NCBI RefSeq assembly: GCF_000337375.1
Contig: NZ_AOJG01000030.1
Location: 166,350-230,349 of the forward strand
DNA from: Halorubrum lipolyticum DSM 21995
GTDB lineage: Archaea > Halobacteriota > Halobacteria > Halobacteriales > Haloferacaceae
Direction: 5' to 3'
Length of the DNA stretch: 64,000 nt
Shown: positions 9,368 through 17,301 of the stretch, one piece after another
How the letters are laid out: the number at the start of each line of letters is the position of its first letter
Numbering within the stretch: position 1 is the stretch's first letter
Translations under genes and position numbers: made by a program
The notes under the pieces: generated by a model
Databases searched by the model: none
The model's input: only the letters and a program-made list of their open reading frames with translations
Told to the model about the DNA's origin: nothing

Positions 9368-9601
9368 ACCCGGCGTACGCACGACCCACCGAACCCGGTT
9401 TCGAGCGTTCCCACGGCCGCGAAACGCGCCCGAACACGTTCGGAAGGCCCACGTGTAAATCGATTATCGGTATATCAAATCGTCTCGGCGCGGGCGACCC
9501 CCTCGAACGGCGCGCACAGATCGGGCGGCGAACGAGGGTCCGTGCTACTCGGCGCCGAATCGGGCCGCGCGTTAATATCCGGCGGGCGCCTATCGAGCGG
9601 T

Positions 9602-10357
9602 ATGCGCGAACTCGTCTTCGCCCTCGAGTACGAGCCGGGGCGCAACAGGGTGGCGGACGCCCTGGCGGACCACCCCGGTGCCCGAGTCCGGTCGCTGTCG
9701 GTGCACGCGACCGACGATCACCTCTGGCGCGTCGACCACGCGGCCGGCACCCCGGCCGCGCTCGACGCCGTCGAGGCCGCCTTCCTCGACGGCGACTACT
9801 ACGCCGACTGCCTCGCCGCGGAGGAGTGCGGCGCGGCCCAGACCACCCGCGTCCTCGACCACACCGACGACACGCTGGTGTTGTACACCGACTGGGAGCC
9901 CACGCCCGTCTGCGCGTCCGTGCCGCACATCGCTCGCGACCACCTCGGCGAGAGCGTGCTGTTCGAGACGCGCCACGAGGGGCGCCACTACACCTGGCGG
10001 CTCATCCACTCCGGCGAGGGCGACGTGGGGGACTTCTTCGACGCGCTCCGGGCCGCCGTCGGCGACGCCGCCCGGACCGAACTGCTCAAGACGGCGAGCG
10101 CGTCGGGCGCCGCCGGCGGACCGGGAGGGAACGGGGGCGATATCGGGCTCTCCCCCGAGCAGGAGGCCGCGCTCAGGGCCGCCGTCGAGCACGGCTACTA
10201 CGAGTCCCCGCGCGAGGTCGACGTGGGCGAACTCGCCGACCACCTCGACGTGCCGCGGTCGACGCTCACCTACCGGCTCCGCCGGGCCGAGGAGCGCCTC
10301 GCGAAGGCGCACGTCGCCGACGGCCGAGTCGTCGACGCCTCGCCGGCCCCGGAGTGA
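9602..10357 (+). CDS. HTH-10 family regulator upstream of the metal ATPase
   Basis: A 251-residue haloarchaeal regulator: N-terminal sensor-like region (MRELVFALEYEPGRN; Cys residues in DYYADCLAAEEC and PTPVCASVPH) and C-terminal HTH-10 (residues ~180-240: LSPEQEAALRAAVEHGYYESP, VDVGELADHLDVPRSTLTYRLRRAEERL). It lies 94 bp upstream of the P-type ATPase on the same strand. The Cys/His residues in the N-terminal half and the adjacency suggest it may sense the metal or regulate the exporter; this is inference. A TATA-like GTTAATATC lies near 9570. Confidence 0.82.
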   Translation: MRELVFALEYEPGRNRVADALADHPGARVRSLSVHATDDHLWRVDHAAGTPAALDAVEAAFLDGDYYADCLAAEECGAAQTTRVLDHTDDTLVLYTDWEPTPVCASVPHIARDHLGESVLFETRHEGRHYTWRLIHSGEGDVGDFFDALRAAVGDAARTELLKTASASGAAGGPGGNGGDIGLSPEQEAALRAAVEHGYYESPREVDVGELADHLDVPRSTLTYRLRRAEERLAKAHVADGRVVDASPAPE

Positions 10358-10398
10358 GGCGGCGGCGCTCGGCGCCGACGGATCGGCCCGACCGCGGC

Positions 10399-10416
10399 GG
10401 TTGGAATATTCCAACC
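10399..10416. promoter_or_regulatory. 18-bp perfect palindrome upstream of the P-type ATPase
   Basis: GGTTGGAATATTCCAACC is its own reverse complement. It sits directly upstream of a TATA-like CTTATC (about 10421-10426), whose spacing predicts leaderless initiation at the ATG at 10452. Position and symmetry fit a dimeric regulator's operator, perhaps for a metal sensor. Confidence 0.7.
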
Positions 10417-10451
10417 AAGGCTTATCGAGATACGACCCCTCCTTCCGGGTA

Positions 10452-12878
10452 ATGACAGACGGACCGAACGGACGCGGCGAGGTAGACGGGGGTGGGGCGG
10501 CCGGCGAGAGTGGGAGACGCCGGGAGCTGACCGCCGGTCTCGCGGTCCCGGAGATGGACTGCCCCTCCTGTGCCGGCAAGGTCGACAACGCGCTCGGGCG
10601 CCTCGACGGCGTGACCGACGCCGCGCTCAACCCGACCGCCGGGACCGCGACCGTGACGTACGACCCCGCCGTCGTCGACGAGGAGGACGTGATCGCGGCC
10701 ATCGAGGGCGCCGGCTACGAGGTCACCGGCGGGCGGTCGAGCGGCGACGGGAACGACGGGAGCGGGGAAGGCACCGCCGGCGCCGACCCGGGGTCCGGCG
10801 GCGTCGCCGTCGCGCCCCCCGCCGAGGTCTGGACGACGCCGCGCGCGAAGAAGACGTGGCTGGGCGCGGTCCTCGTGGTCGCCGGGCTCCTGTTCGAGTT
10901 CGTCCTGACCGGGCGGAACCCCGCGGTGGCGAGCGTGCTCGGTGCCCCGCTCACGCTCGCCGACGTGCTGTTCCTCGGCGCCGTCGCGGCCAGCGGGATC
11001 CCCGTCGTCCGCGGCGGCTACTACTCGGCGCGCAACCGGAGCCTCGACATCGACCTCCTGATGGGGACCGCGATCCTCGCGGCGACGGGGATCGGCTACT
11101 TCGTCGAGGCGGCCACGCTGGCGGTGCTTTTCAGCATCGCCGAGCTGTTAGAGGACTACGCGATGGACCGCGCCCGCGACTCGCTGCGCGAGCTGATGGA
11201 GCTGTCGCCGGACGAGGCCACGGTCAAGCGCGACGGGGGAGAGGTGACCGTCCCGGCCGACGACGTGGCGGTCGGCGAGACCGTGGTCGTCCGGCCGGGC
11301 GAGAAGGTGCCGCTCGACGGGACGGTCGTCGAGGGCGAGAGCGCGGTCGACGAGTCGCCGATCACCGGCGAGAGCGTCCCCGTCGACAAGGCCCCGGGCG
11401 ACGAGGCGTTCGCGGGCGCGATCAACGAGGAGGGGTACCTCGAGATCGAGGTGACCTCGACCGCGGGCGACTCGACGCTCGCGCGGATCATCGAGCTGGT
11501 GCAGGGCGCGCAGGCCGAGAAGACCGAGACCGAGCGGTTCGTCGACCGCTTCGCGGGGTACTACACGCCGGTCGTGGTCGTGCTGGCGATTCTGACGGCC
11601 GCGGTCCCGCCGCTGGTCATCGCGGAGCCGGTGACGGTCGACCTGGCCGGCTACCCGTTCGTCTTCGCCGCGGACTGGGGGACGTGGTTCGTCCGCGGGC
11701 TCACGCTGCTGGTGATCGCGTGTCCCTGCGCGTTCGTCATCTCGACGCCCGTCTCGGTCGTCTCCGGCATCACGAGCGCGGCGAGGAACGGCGTCCTGAT
11801 CAAGGGAGGCAACCACCTCGAGGCGATGGGCGACGTCGACGCCGTCGCGCTCGACAAGACCGGGACGCTCACCAAGGGCGAGCTCGCGGTCACCGATCTG
11901 CTCCCGCTGGGCGACGCCGACCAGGCGACGCTACTGCGCCGGGCCGCGGCGCTGGAACGGCGGAGCGAGCACCCGATCGCCGCGGCGATCCTCGACCGCG
12001 CCGACCGTGACGACGCGGGGGACTTCGCGGAGCCGACCGGGTTCGAGAGTCTGACCGGGAAGGGGATCCGCGCCGACATCGACGGCGAGACCTACTACGC
12101 CGGGAAGCCCGCCCTGTTTGAGGAGCTCGGGTTCGACCTCTCGCGGGCGCGGGCGGAGACCGACGGCGGGGTCGTCGCTGAAGGCGACGAGTCCGGCTCC
12201 GCGGCCGACGCAGGCGGTTCCGGCGCGTTCCCCGACGGAGCCCTCGCCGCGCTGGAGCGCGAGGGGAAGACGGTGGTGCTCGTGGGAACGGCGACGGAGC
12301 TGACCGGGGCCGTCGCCGTCGCCGACGAGGTCCGCCGCGACTCGAGGCGGGCGGTCGAGCGCCTCCGGGAGCTCGGCGTGAGACGCGTCGTGATGCTGAC
12401 CGGCGACAACGAGGGCACCGCGCGGGCGATCGCCGAACAGGTCGGCGTCGACGAGTACCGCGCCGACCTCCTGCCCGAGGAGAAGGTGGACGCGGTCGAG
12501 TCGCTGCAGGCCGAGTACGGCGAGGTGGCGATGGTCGGCGACGGGATCAACGACGCGCCCGCCCTGGCGACCGCGGAGGTCGGCGTCGCGATGGGCGCGG
12601 CGGGGACGGACACCGCGTTGGAGACCGCCGACATCGCGCTGATGGGCGACGACGTGGCGAAGCTCCCGTACCTGTACGCGCTCTCGCACACCGCCAACGG
12701 CGTCATCCGCCAGAACGTCTGGGCGAGCCTCGGCGTGAAGTTCCTGCTCGCGCTCGGCGTGCCGCTGGGGCTCGTGAGCGTCGCGATGGCGGTCGTCGTC
12801 GGCGACATGGGGATGAGCCTCGGCGTCACCGGCAACGCGATGCGGCTCTCCGGCATCGAGCCCGAGTCGTTCGAGTAG
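10452..12878 (+). CDS. Heavy-metal-translocating P1B-type ATPase (Zn/Cd/Pb type)
   Basis: An 808-residue metal-exporting ATPase. Order of parts: acidic leader; one HMA metal-binding domain with C37-PS-C40 (EMDCPSCAGKVDNAL); transmembrane helices; actuator domain (DESPITGESVPVDK); intramembrane CPC at C424-P425-C426 in ACPCAFVISTPVSVVSG; phosphorylation site D468-KTGTLTKGE; HP motif (SEHPIAAAI); MLTGDN and GDGINDAPALA hinge. CPC followed by the ISTP/SG pattern resembles ZntA rather than the CPCALGLATP of copper pumps, so zinc, cadmium or lead is the likely cargo. An acidic insert of ~30 residues (12168-12240) lies in the nucleotide-binding domain. The preceding HTH-10 gene and palindrome probably control it. 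Confidence 0.93.
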   Translation: MTDGPNGRGEVDGGGAAGESGRRRELTAGLAVPEMDCPSCAGKVDNALGRLDGVTDAALNPTAGTATVTYDPAVVDEEDVIAAIEGAGYEVTGGRSSGDGNDGSGEGTAGADPGSGGVAVAPPAEVWTTPRAKKTWLGAVLVVAGLLFEFVLTGRNPAVASVLGAPLTLADVLFLGAVAASGIPVVRGGYYSARNRSLDIDLLMGTAILAATGIGYFVEAATLAVLFSIAELLEDYAMDRARDSLRELMELSPDEATVKRDGGEVTVPADDVAVGETVVVRPGEKVPLDGTVVEGESAVDESPITGESVPVDKAPGDEAFAGAINEEGYLEIEVTSTAGDSTLARIIELVQGAQAEKTETERFVDRFAGYYTPVVVVLAILTAAVPPLVIAEPVTVDLAGYPFVFAADWGTWFVRGLTLLVIACPCAFVISTPVSVVSGITSAARNGVLIKGGNHLEAMGDVDAVALDKTGTLTKGELAVTDLLPLGDADQATLLRRAAALERRSEHPIAAAILDRADRDDAGDFAEPTGFESLTGKGIRADIDGETYYAGKPALFEELGFDLSRARAETDGGVVAEGDESGSAADAGGSGAFPDGALAALEREGKTVVLVGTATELTGAVAVADEVRRDSRRAVERLRELGVRRVVMLTGDNEGTARAIAEQVGVDEYRADLLPEEKVDAVESLQAEYGEVAMVGDGINDAPALATAEVGVAMGAAGTDTALETADIALMGDDVAKLPYLYALSHTANGVIRQNVWASLGVKFLLALGVPLGLVSVAMAVVVGDMGMSLGVTGNAMRLSGIEPESFE

Positions 12879-12936
12879 GCGAGCGGATCGAGCCCGCCGC
12901 CCGCAACGTTCGAACAAACATGAACAATTATTAAGG

Positions 12937-13245
12937 ATGCGCTCGACGGGGGAGACGTGCCACCCGTAGTACACGGCTGACCCAGGCTCGGAATCGGAGA
13001 CGGCGATCGGTCCCGAGGGTCCGAGCACGCGCGAGACGAGCATCGAGACGGGAAGTACCGAGACCGAAACGGCGGCGTCGACCGACGACGCGCCGACCGA
13101 CGGCGAGGGGAGCGACGACCTGCCGACCGCGGCGGAGGCGGTCGCGCGCTCGGCGGCGACGTTCGACCCGACGGACGCGGGACGGATTCCGAACGGAACC
13201 GGCCGATGGAACGCGTACGCGGGGTCGTGTCACGGCGGCGAGTGA
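12937..13245 (+). pseudogene. Interrupted short ORF, acidic Thr/Ser-rich, internal TAG
   Basis: Frame 12937-13245 reads ATG, ten codons, an in-frame TAG (12967-12969), then 91 codons to TGA without another start codon until late. The open part has haloarchaeal coding character: a Ser/Thr/Glu linker (STETETAASTDD) followed by AAEAVARSAATFDP and a Gly/Cys-containing end (NAYAGSCHGGE). A promoter-like TTATTAAGG (12928-12936) predicts initiation near GTG 12957, which runs only seven codons before TGA in another frame. I interpret this as a decayed or frame-disrupted gene for a small exported protein. A sequencing error is an alternative. I recognise no family. Confidence 0.35.
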
Positions 13246-13375
13246 CCGGCCTCGTCCCGATTTTTCGAGCGGCGCGACCGACCCGGCCCTTTTAGGCGAC
13301 GAACCGACTACGAGCCACCGGCCGATGACGATGCACCGCTCCGAGCTGCCTCGGCACCAGCGATGACGAGCCCTA

Positions 13376-13389
13376 TGAGTGCCGAGGCC
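13376..13389 (+). repeat. 14-bp direct repeat, left copy flanking the toxin-antitoxin pair
   Basis: TGAGTGCCGAGGCC occurs here and again at 14296-14309, bracketing the two-gene TA module. It could be the duplicated target of an insertion or a recombination site; no integrase is nearby. Confidence 0.5.
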
Positions 13390-13405
13390 AGCGGTTTTTA
13401 ACGCT

Positions 13406-13417
13406 AGAGTCGACTCT
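13406..13417. promoter_or_regulatory. 12-bp palindrome upstream of the toxin-antitoxin genes
   Basis: AGAGTCGACTCT, a perfect palindrome ~110 bp before the antitoxin start. The proximal promoter is a TATA-like ATTTAAGAA (about 13487-13495), correctly spaced for leaderless initiation at 13518. The palindrome may be incidental or an autoregulatory site. Confidence 0.3.
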
Positions 13418-13517
13418 GAGGGAATCTGGTTATGGTCTCGGTAGACATAGCCCCCGGTCAGATTCTCGCCGATTAGGCGGACACGGATTTAAGAACGTTG
13501 CCGAGTAATCCTCCGAT

Positions 13518-13769
13518 ATGGCCGCCGAAATCTCCGATCGGGTACGAGAACTCGCTGAAGCCCGCGGCCTTCCGGAGTCCGAAGTATTCGAACAGGCACT
13601 GGAACGCGGTCTCGAAGACCTGTGGGAGGATCTCGTTCTCGCTCGGTACCTCGACGGCGAACTCGCCCGCGAGAAAGCAATCGAACGTGTCGGTCGGACG
13701 AAAGTCGAGCGAGCGGAGCGAGAGCGTGAGGTCGTCGAGGGAGACGTGGACTGGGGTCTGAACGCGTGA
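13518..13769 (+). CDS. Antitoxin-like protein (UPF0175/RHH-type)
   Basis: An 83-residue, mostly helical acidic protein (VRELAEARGLPESEVFEQALERGLEDLWEDLVLARYLDGELAREKAIERVG), the layout of small antitoxins that pair with DUF3368 PIN-like toxins: an N-terminal helix-turn-helix or ribbon-helix-helix segment and a C-terminal arm that would wrap the toxin. Its TGA overlaps the toxin's GTG start by 4 bp (GTGA, 13766-13769). It should repress its own promoter and neutralise the toxin; both are inferred from the class. GC content is lower than in neighbouring genes, which hints at acquisition. Confidence 0.72.
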   Translation: MAAEISDRVRELAEARGLPESEVFEQALERGLEDLWEDLVLARYLDGELAREKAIERVGRTKVERAEREREVVEGDVDWGLNA

Positions 13770-14236
13770 CGCTTGCGGCTGTCTCGGACGCAGGACCGCT
13801 CATTCACCTCGCCGAAATCGATTCGCTCGAACTGCTCGCGACGTTTGACACACTCCTCGTCCCAGAGACGGTTTACAAGGAGGTCGACGCCGGTGGTGTT
13901 CCGGACGGGTTGCCCGGTCTCTCCTACGAACTCGTCGAAGCCGACGAAAGCCGAGTCAAAACTGAAGAACTGGACGCCGGAGAACGCGCCGCGATCGCGG
14001 TCGCTGAAGAGCGAGGAGCCGTTCTCTTGACCGACGACCTCGCTGCCCGAGATACAGCATCCGACACGGGCGTCGAAGTACGCGGTTCTATCGGCATCAT
14101 CGCGCTCGGCTACGGCCGTGGACTGCTCGACAGACACGAAGCGGCATCGCGTATGCGAGCACTCCAGCGTGAGACGAGCCTCTTCGTGACCGAGGCAGTT
14201 GTGGAGCGCGGCATCGATATGCTGGACGATCAGTAA
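13766..14236 (+). CDS. PIN-like toxin (DUF3368 family)
   Basis: A 156-residue protein with the PIN-fold acidic residues: D8 in AAVSDAGPLIHLAEI, E in VPETVYKEVD, then DAGERAAIAVAEE and LLTDDLAAR near residues 71-95. This pattern is that of DUF3368, VapC-like RNases encoded with a small antitoxin. The acidic quartet would bind Mg2+/Mn2+ for RNA cleavage. It uses a GTG start overlapping the antitoxin stop. The region is bracketed by 14-bp direct repeats, so the pair may be a mobile unit. RNA target unknown. Confidence 0.8.
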   Translation: MTLAAVSDAGPLIHLAEIDSLELLATFDTLLVPETVYKEVDAGGVPDGLPGLSYELVEADESRVKTEELDAGERAAIAVAEERGAVLLTDDLAARDTASDTGVEVRGSIGIIALGYGRGLLDRHEAASRMRALQRETSLFVTEAVVERGIDMLDDQ

Positions 14237-14295
14237 CGGAGCGAACGAATGTATAGACGCTGTAAACACATTCACTATGGATAGATGGTAGTCGT

Positions 14296-14309
14296 GAGTG
14301 CCGAGGCCG
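14296..14309 (+). repeat. 14-bp direct repeat, right copy flanking the toxin-antitoxin pair
   Basis: Second copy of TGAGTGCCGAGGCC (see 13376-13389). It falls in the short spacer between the toxin stop and the convergent DUF389 stop. Confidence 0.5.
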
Positions 14310-14324
14310 CACCTTCGCGTGCTC

Positions 14325-15836
14325 TCACCGAACGACTGACCGCAAGGTCTGCCGTTCGACCTCCCCAGTGGCCGGTGTGATCGCCGTGCTGCCCGTCTCT
14401 CGGCTTCGAGCCGTTCGCAGGGTTTCCCGTCCGGTTTCGTACTGCTGGCGGTCGACGAACTCGACCCGGACGGCCACGTCTCGGCCGGTGGTCTCCGATA
14501 TCCGCTCTCCCAAGTCCGCGGCGAGCGTCGGGTGCGACTGGTCCGCCGGACGCCCGACGACGACCGCGACACCGGGGGGTTCCGATCCGGGGACGAAGAG
14601 GAAGTCCGTCCGCGTTCGAACCAGCTCCAACTCCTCGTACGCCTCCTCGTCGAGGACCTCGTTGACCGCCCCGTTGGCATCGTTCTCGAAGGAGGCCTGC
14701 AGGGCGAACGTGGCTCCGGTGAGGACGACGACGGCGACGAGCGCGACGACTATCGCGGTCCGCCGAACGGCGGAGAAGTCTGTGTCTCCCGTCGATCGGT
14801 AGCCGAACGCCCGAAGGGTCAGGTAGCCCGCCGCGTTGATCGCGACGAGGTTGGCGACGAGCAGGACCAGCGCGCCGATCGCGACGCTCGGCGCGTTCCA
14901 GGCGATACCGATCCCGACGGTCGCCGCCGCCGGGATGAGCGCCGCCGCGATCATGACGCCCACGATCGACACCGGGAGGGCCGTCGCCAAGCCCACGGCC
15001 CCCGCGCTCCCCGCGACGAAGCCGACCGCCAGCGTGAGTATCCCCGGCGAGGTCCGTTCGCCGACCTCCGCGATGGTCTCCAAGTGCACGACGGGAGAGA
15101 CGGAGCCGATAGACTGCAGCGCCACGCCGAACGCCGCGCTCCCGACAATGGCGAGCGAGAGGCTCAACAGCTGCGCGCGCAGGCCGCGTTCGAGCATGGA
15201 CCAGTCGCGCATGACCGCCCCCACGCTCGCCGTGAGCGCCGAGCCGACTTGCGGGGCGATGACCATCGCGCCGACGACGAGCGCCGCCGAGTCGAGCAGG
15301 AGACCCGAGACGGCGACGAGCGCGCTGATGACCGTCATGACGTAGTACGCCGCCGGATCGGGGTGTAGGGAGAGCGCCTTGGAGCGCAGCTCGGCCGGCG
15401 AGATGCTGTCTCCCTCCTCGGTCCCGGTGATGAACCGGTCCTCGAGCGCGTCGAAGCGCTCCGTCCGGGCCGACTCGGCGCTGACCGTGACGAAATAGCG
15501 CCCCGTGACGCCGGTTTCGTCGAGTCGGTCTCGGACGTGCTCGACCGCCTGGTCCGGGAGCGGGAACTCGACGAGTAGCTCGTCTGCTGTCCCGGTCTCG
15601 GCCCCGATGTCGGCCGTTCCGGTTTCGCTGTCGGCCGTTCCGGTTTCGCTGTCGACCGTTCCGGTTTCGCTGTCGACCGTTCCGGTTTCGCTGTCGACCG
15701 TTCCGGTTTCGCTGTCGACCGTTCCGGTTCCGGCGTCGACCCGTTCGAAGCGGACGTGATCGATCTCCTCGTCGTCGAGCACCGACACCACCGCGTTCAG
15801 GTCGGCCTCGTCCACGAGGACTTTCACCAGTCGCAT
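14325..15836 (-). CDS. DUF389 (TIGR00341) membrane protein with a repetitive linker
   Basis: A 503-residue protein. An N-terminal ferredoxin-like domain (MRLVKVLVDEADLNAVVSVLDDEEI) is interrupted by a run of heptads reading GTVDSET or GTADSET (residues ~33-75) before it resumes with ELLVEFPLPDQAVEHV. The DUF389 transmembrane core follows (about seven helices, including SAALVVGAMVIAPQVGSALTASVGAVMRD and IPAAATVGIGIAW), then a soluble C-terminal domain. The family is of unknown function; transport has been suggested. The start at 15836 is preferred over 15875 because homologues begin at the MRLVxV strand. It is followed on the same strand side by YihY and DUF1328 genes, all membrane proteins. 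Confidence 0.85.
   Translation of the reverse strand: MRLVKVLVDEADLNAVVSVLDDEEIDHVRFERVDAGTGTVDSETGTVDSETGTVDSETGTVDSETGTADSETGTADIGAETGTADELLVEFPLPDQAVEHVRDRLDETGVTGRYFVTVSAESARTERFDALEDRFITGTEEGDSISPAELRSKALSLHPDPAAYYVMTVISALVAVSGLLLDSAALVVGAMVIAPQVGSALTASVGAVMRDWSMLERGLRAQLLSLSLAIVGSAAFGVALQSIGSVSPVVHLETIAEVGERTSPGILTLAVGFVAGSAGAVGLATALPVSIVGVMIAAALIPAAATVGIGIAWNAPSVAIGALVLLVANLVAINAAGYLTLRAFGYRSTGDTDFSAVRRTAIVVALVAVVVLTGATFALQASFENDANGAVNEVLDEEAYEELELVRTRTDFLFVPGSEPPGVAVVVGRPADQSHPTLAADLGERISETTGRDVAVRVEFVDRQQYETGRETLRTARSRETGSTAITPATGEVERQTLRSVVR
15611..15738 (-). repeat. 21-bp coding tandem repeat within the DUF389 gene
   Basis: Six 21-bp units (phase positions 15616, 15637, 15658, 15679, 15700 and a degenerate one at 15721) encode the heptads GT(V/A)DSET. 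The near-identity of the central units implies recent slippage or recombination, and the copy number is likely variable between strains. Confidence 0.85.
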
Positions 15837-15908
15837 GCACGGTTCCGGTGACGGAGGCCGATATGTATGGACCACGTAATCGCTCGGGGGAACCGACCGC
15901 TCGTCCGC

Positions 15909-16751
15909 TCACTCGTCGGGGCGCTCGTCGGCGTCGACGTCGACGCTGTCCGTCAAAACGGCGTTCAGGACCGCCCCGATAAGCAGCGTCAAACCGCCGA
16001 CGTACAGCCACGTCAACAGCAACAGGACGCCGCCCGCGACGCCGTACAGTCTGACGCTCTCGGAAGTCGAGACGTACAGTCGGAGGCCGACGGCGCAGAG
16101 CGCCCAGGCCACCGCGGCGAGCGCCGCGCCCGGAAACGCCTGCGGAAGCGTGGTTTCCGGGTCGGAAAACCGAGAGTACATCGGTAGGAACCCGCCGAAG
16201 AGCACGACGCACAGCAACGGGGCACTGATCAGCCGAAGCGCCGAAACGTCCGTGAGGACCGTCAGCGCGACCGCGAGCAGCGAGACGGCGGGGACGACGA
16301 GGATGATCGTCGCGAAGACGAGCAGGCTGTCCAGGACGGTCCCGAGCAGCGAGTGCTCGTGACGCACGTTGTGGATCGTCTGAAACGACACGTTGATCGC
16401 CTGCACCAGGCGTAGCGAACTCCACAAGAGGATCAACCCCGCGATGACGGCCGCTCGCCGTCGGTCGGCGTCGTCGCCGACGATCGAGTCTAACAGACCG
16501 AGGAACGCTCGGACGTCGATCCCGGCGACGGCCCCGACGAGTTCGACTGCGGGACCGAGCCGGTCGGTGGCCGAGAGTCCGATGAACAGGAACAACAGCA
16601 GCGGGACGAGCGAGTTGAACAGGTAGAACGCGACGCCCGAAGCGACGATGCCGATGTCGTTTTCGCGTGCGAGCGCGATGACCGCGGCCGCGAGGTCGCG
16701 GAACGACCCGCGTGAGGCGTCCGCGTCGCCGTCCGATCCCGACCGCGTCAT
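15909..16751 (-). CDS. YihY/BrkB family inner-membrane protein
   Basis: A 280-residue membrane protein with about six transmembrane helices. The family's marker segments are visible: ASGVAFYLFNSLVPLLLFLF (helix 1), LILLWSSLRLVQAINVSFQTIHNV and VAGGVLLLLTWLYVGGLTLLIGAVLNA near the end, followed by an acidic tail. YihY proteins (PF03631) were once called RNase BN but are membrane proteins of unknown role. The length is normal. It lies between the DUF389 and DUF1328 genes on the same strand, 72 bp upstream of DUF389, so co-transcription is possible. Confidence 0.88.
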   Translation of the reverse strand: MTRSGSDGDADASRGSFRDLAAAVIALARENDIGIVASGVAFYLFNSLVPLLLFLFIGLSATDRLGPAVELVGAVAGIDVRAFLGLLDSIVGDDADRRRAAVIAGLILLWSSLRLVQAINVSFQTIHNVRHEHSLLGTVLDSLLVFATIILVVPAVSLLAVALTVLTDVSALRLISAPLLCVVLFGGFLPMYSRFSDPETTLPQAFPGAALAAVAWALCAVGLRLYVSTSESVRLYGVAGGVLLLLTWLYVGGLTLLIGAVLNAVLTDSVDVDADERPDE

Positions 16752-16789
16752 GCGCGGACGGGAACGCCGGGGTCACCCATCGGGACCGC

Positions 16790-17020
16790 TCAGAGGACGA
16801 TCGAGATCACGGCCAACACCAGGAAGATGATGACGAACCACTTCGCGACGGTCATCGAGATCCCGGCGACCCCGCGCGCACCGACGACCGCCGCGATGAT
16901 CGCGATCACGAAGAAGATCACCGCCCACTGAAGGAAATCGCCGGAGAACTGTAGCGGAGCCGACTGTCCGAACAGGGATATCAACTGGTGATCGACCGCC
17001 GTTGCGATTGTGGCGTCCAT
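16790..17020 (-). CDS. DUF1328 (UPF0391) small membrane protein
   Basis: A 76-residue protein: a polar N-terminus, then two transmembrane helices ([29 protein letters not shown] and [16 protein letters not shown]). The helix pair with the GARGVAGIS turn is the DUF1328 signature; in bacteria these are small stress-linked membrane proteins of unknown function. A TATA-like box is visible on the minus strand near 17048-17058. It is probably first in a minus-strand run with YihY and DUF389. Confidence 0.85.
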   Translation of the reverse strand: MDATIATAVDHQLISLFGQSAPLQFSGDFLQWAVIFFVIAIIAAVVGARGVAGISMTVAKWFVIIFLVLAVISIVL

Positions 17021-17301
17021 ACGAGTACTGGCAGCGACGCGCCGTTAGTTATGAAGCGTCAAAGCCGATAACACGGGCGTAACTGTCGTCGCCCGGATGG
17101 GCGTGTTCCCGTTCGACGCGGACGCGATCTCGAATTGATATAGCGGATAACAATACATTCACGTCGTTTCGGATGATCCAGGCCGCGGCGCGAACGACGC
17201 GTTCAGAGGGTTCTCGTACGACGCTAGCGCAGTTCGACGGACGATCGCCGGTGGAAGTCGGGAACCGGTCGCTGCGAACCCCCGTCCGCAAACTCGCGCG
17301 C

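Noticed and set aside
12967..12969. In-frame TAG read as pyrrolysine or readthrough
   Set aside because: No pyrrolysine system is known in typical haloarchaea and nothing in the window suggests one; gene decay is simpler.
14275..16776. Long minus-strand ORF of 833 codons covering DUF389 and YihY
   Set aside because: Arg/Gly-rich translation with no domains, overlapping two well-supported membrane protein genes in another frame; GC-rich sequence makes such shadows common.
17049..17291. 80-codon minus-strand ORF in the gap between DUF1328 and the exported protein
   Set aside because: No recognisable domain, promoter or coding bias; the 281-bp gap otherwise contains only promoter-like AT patches.
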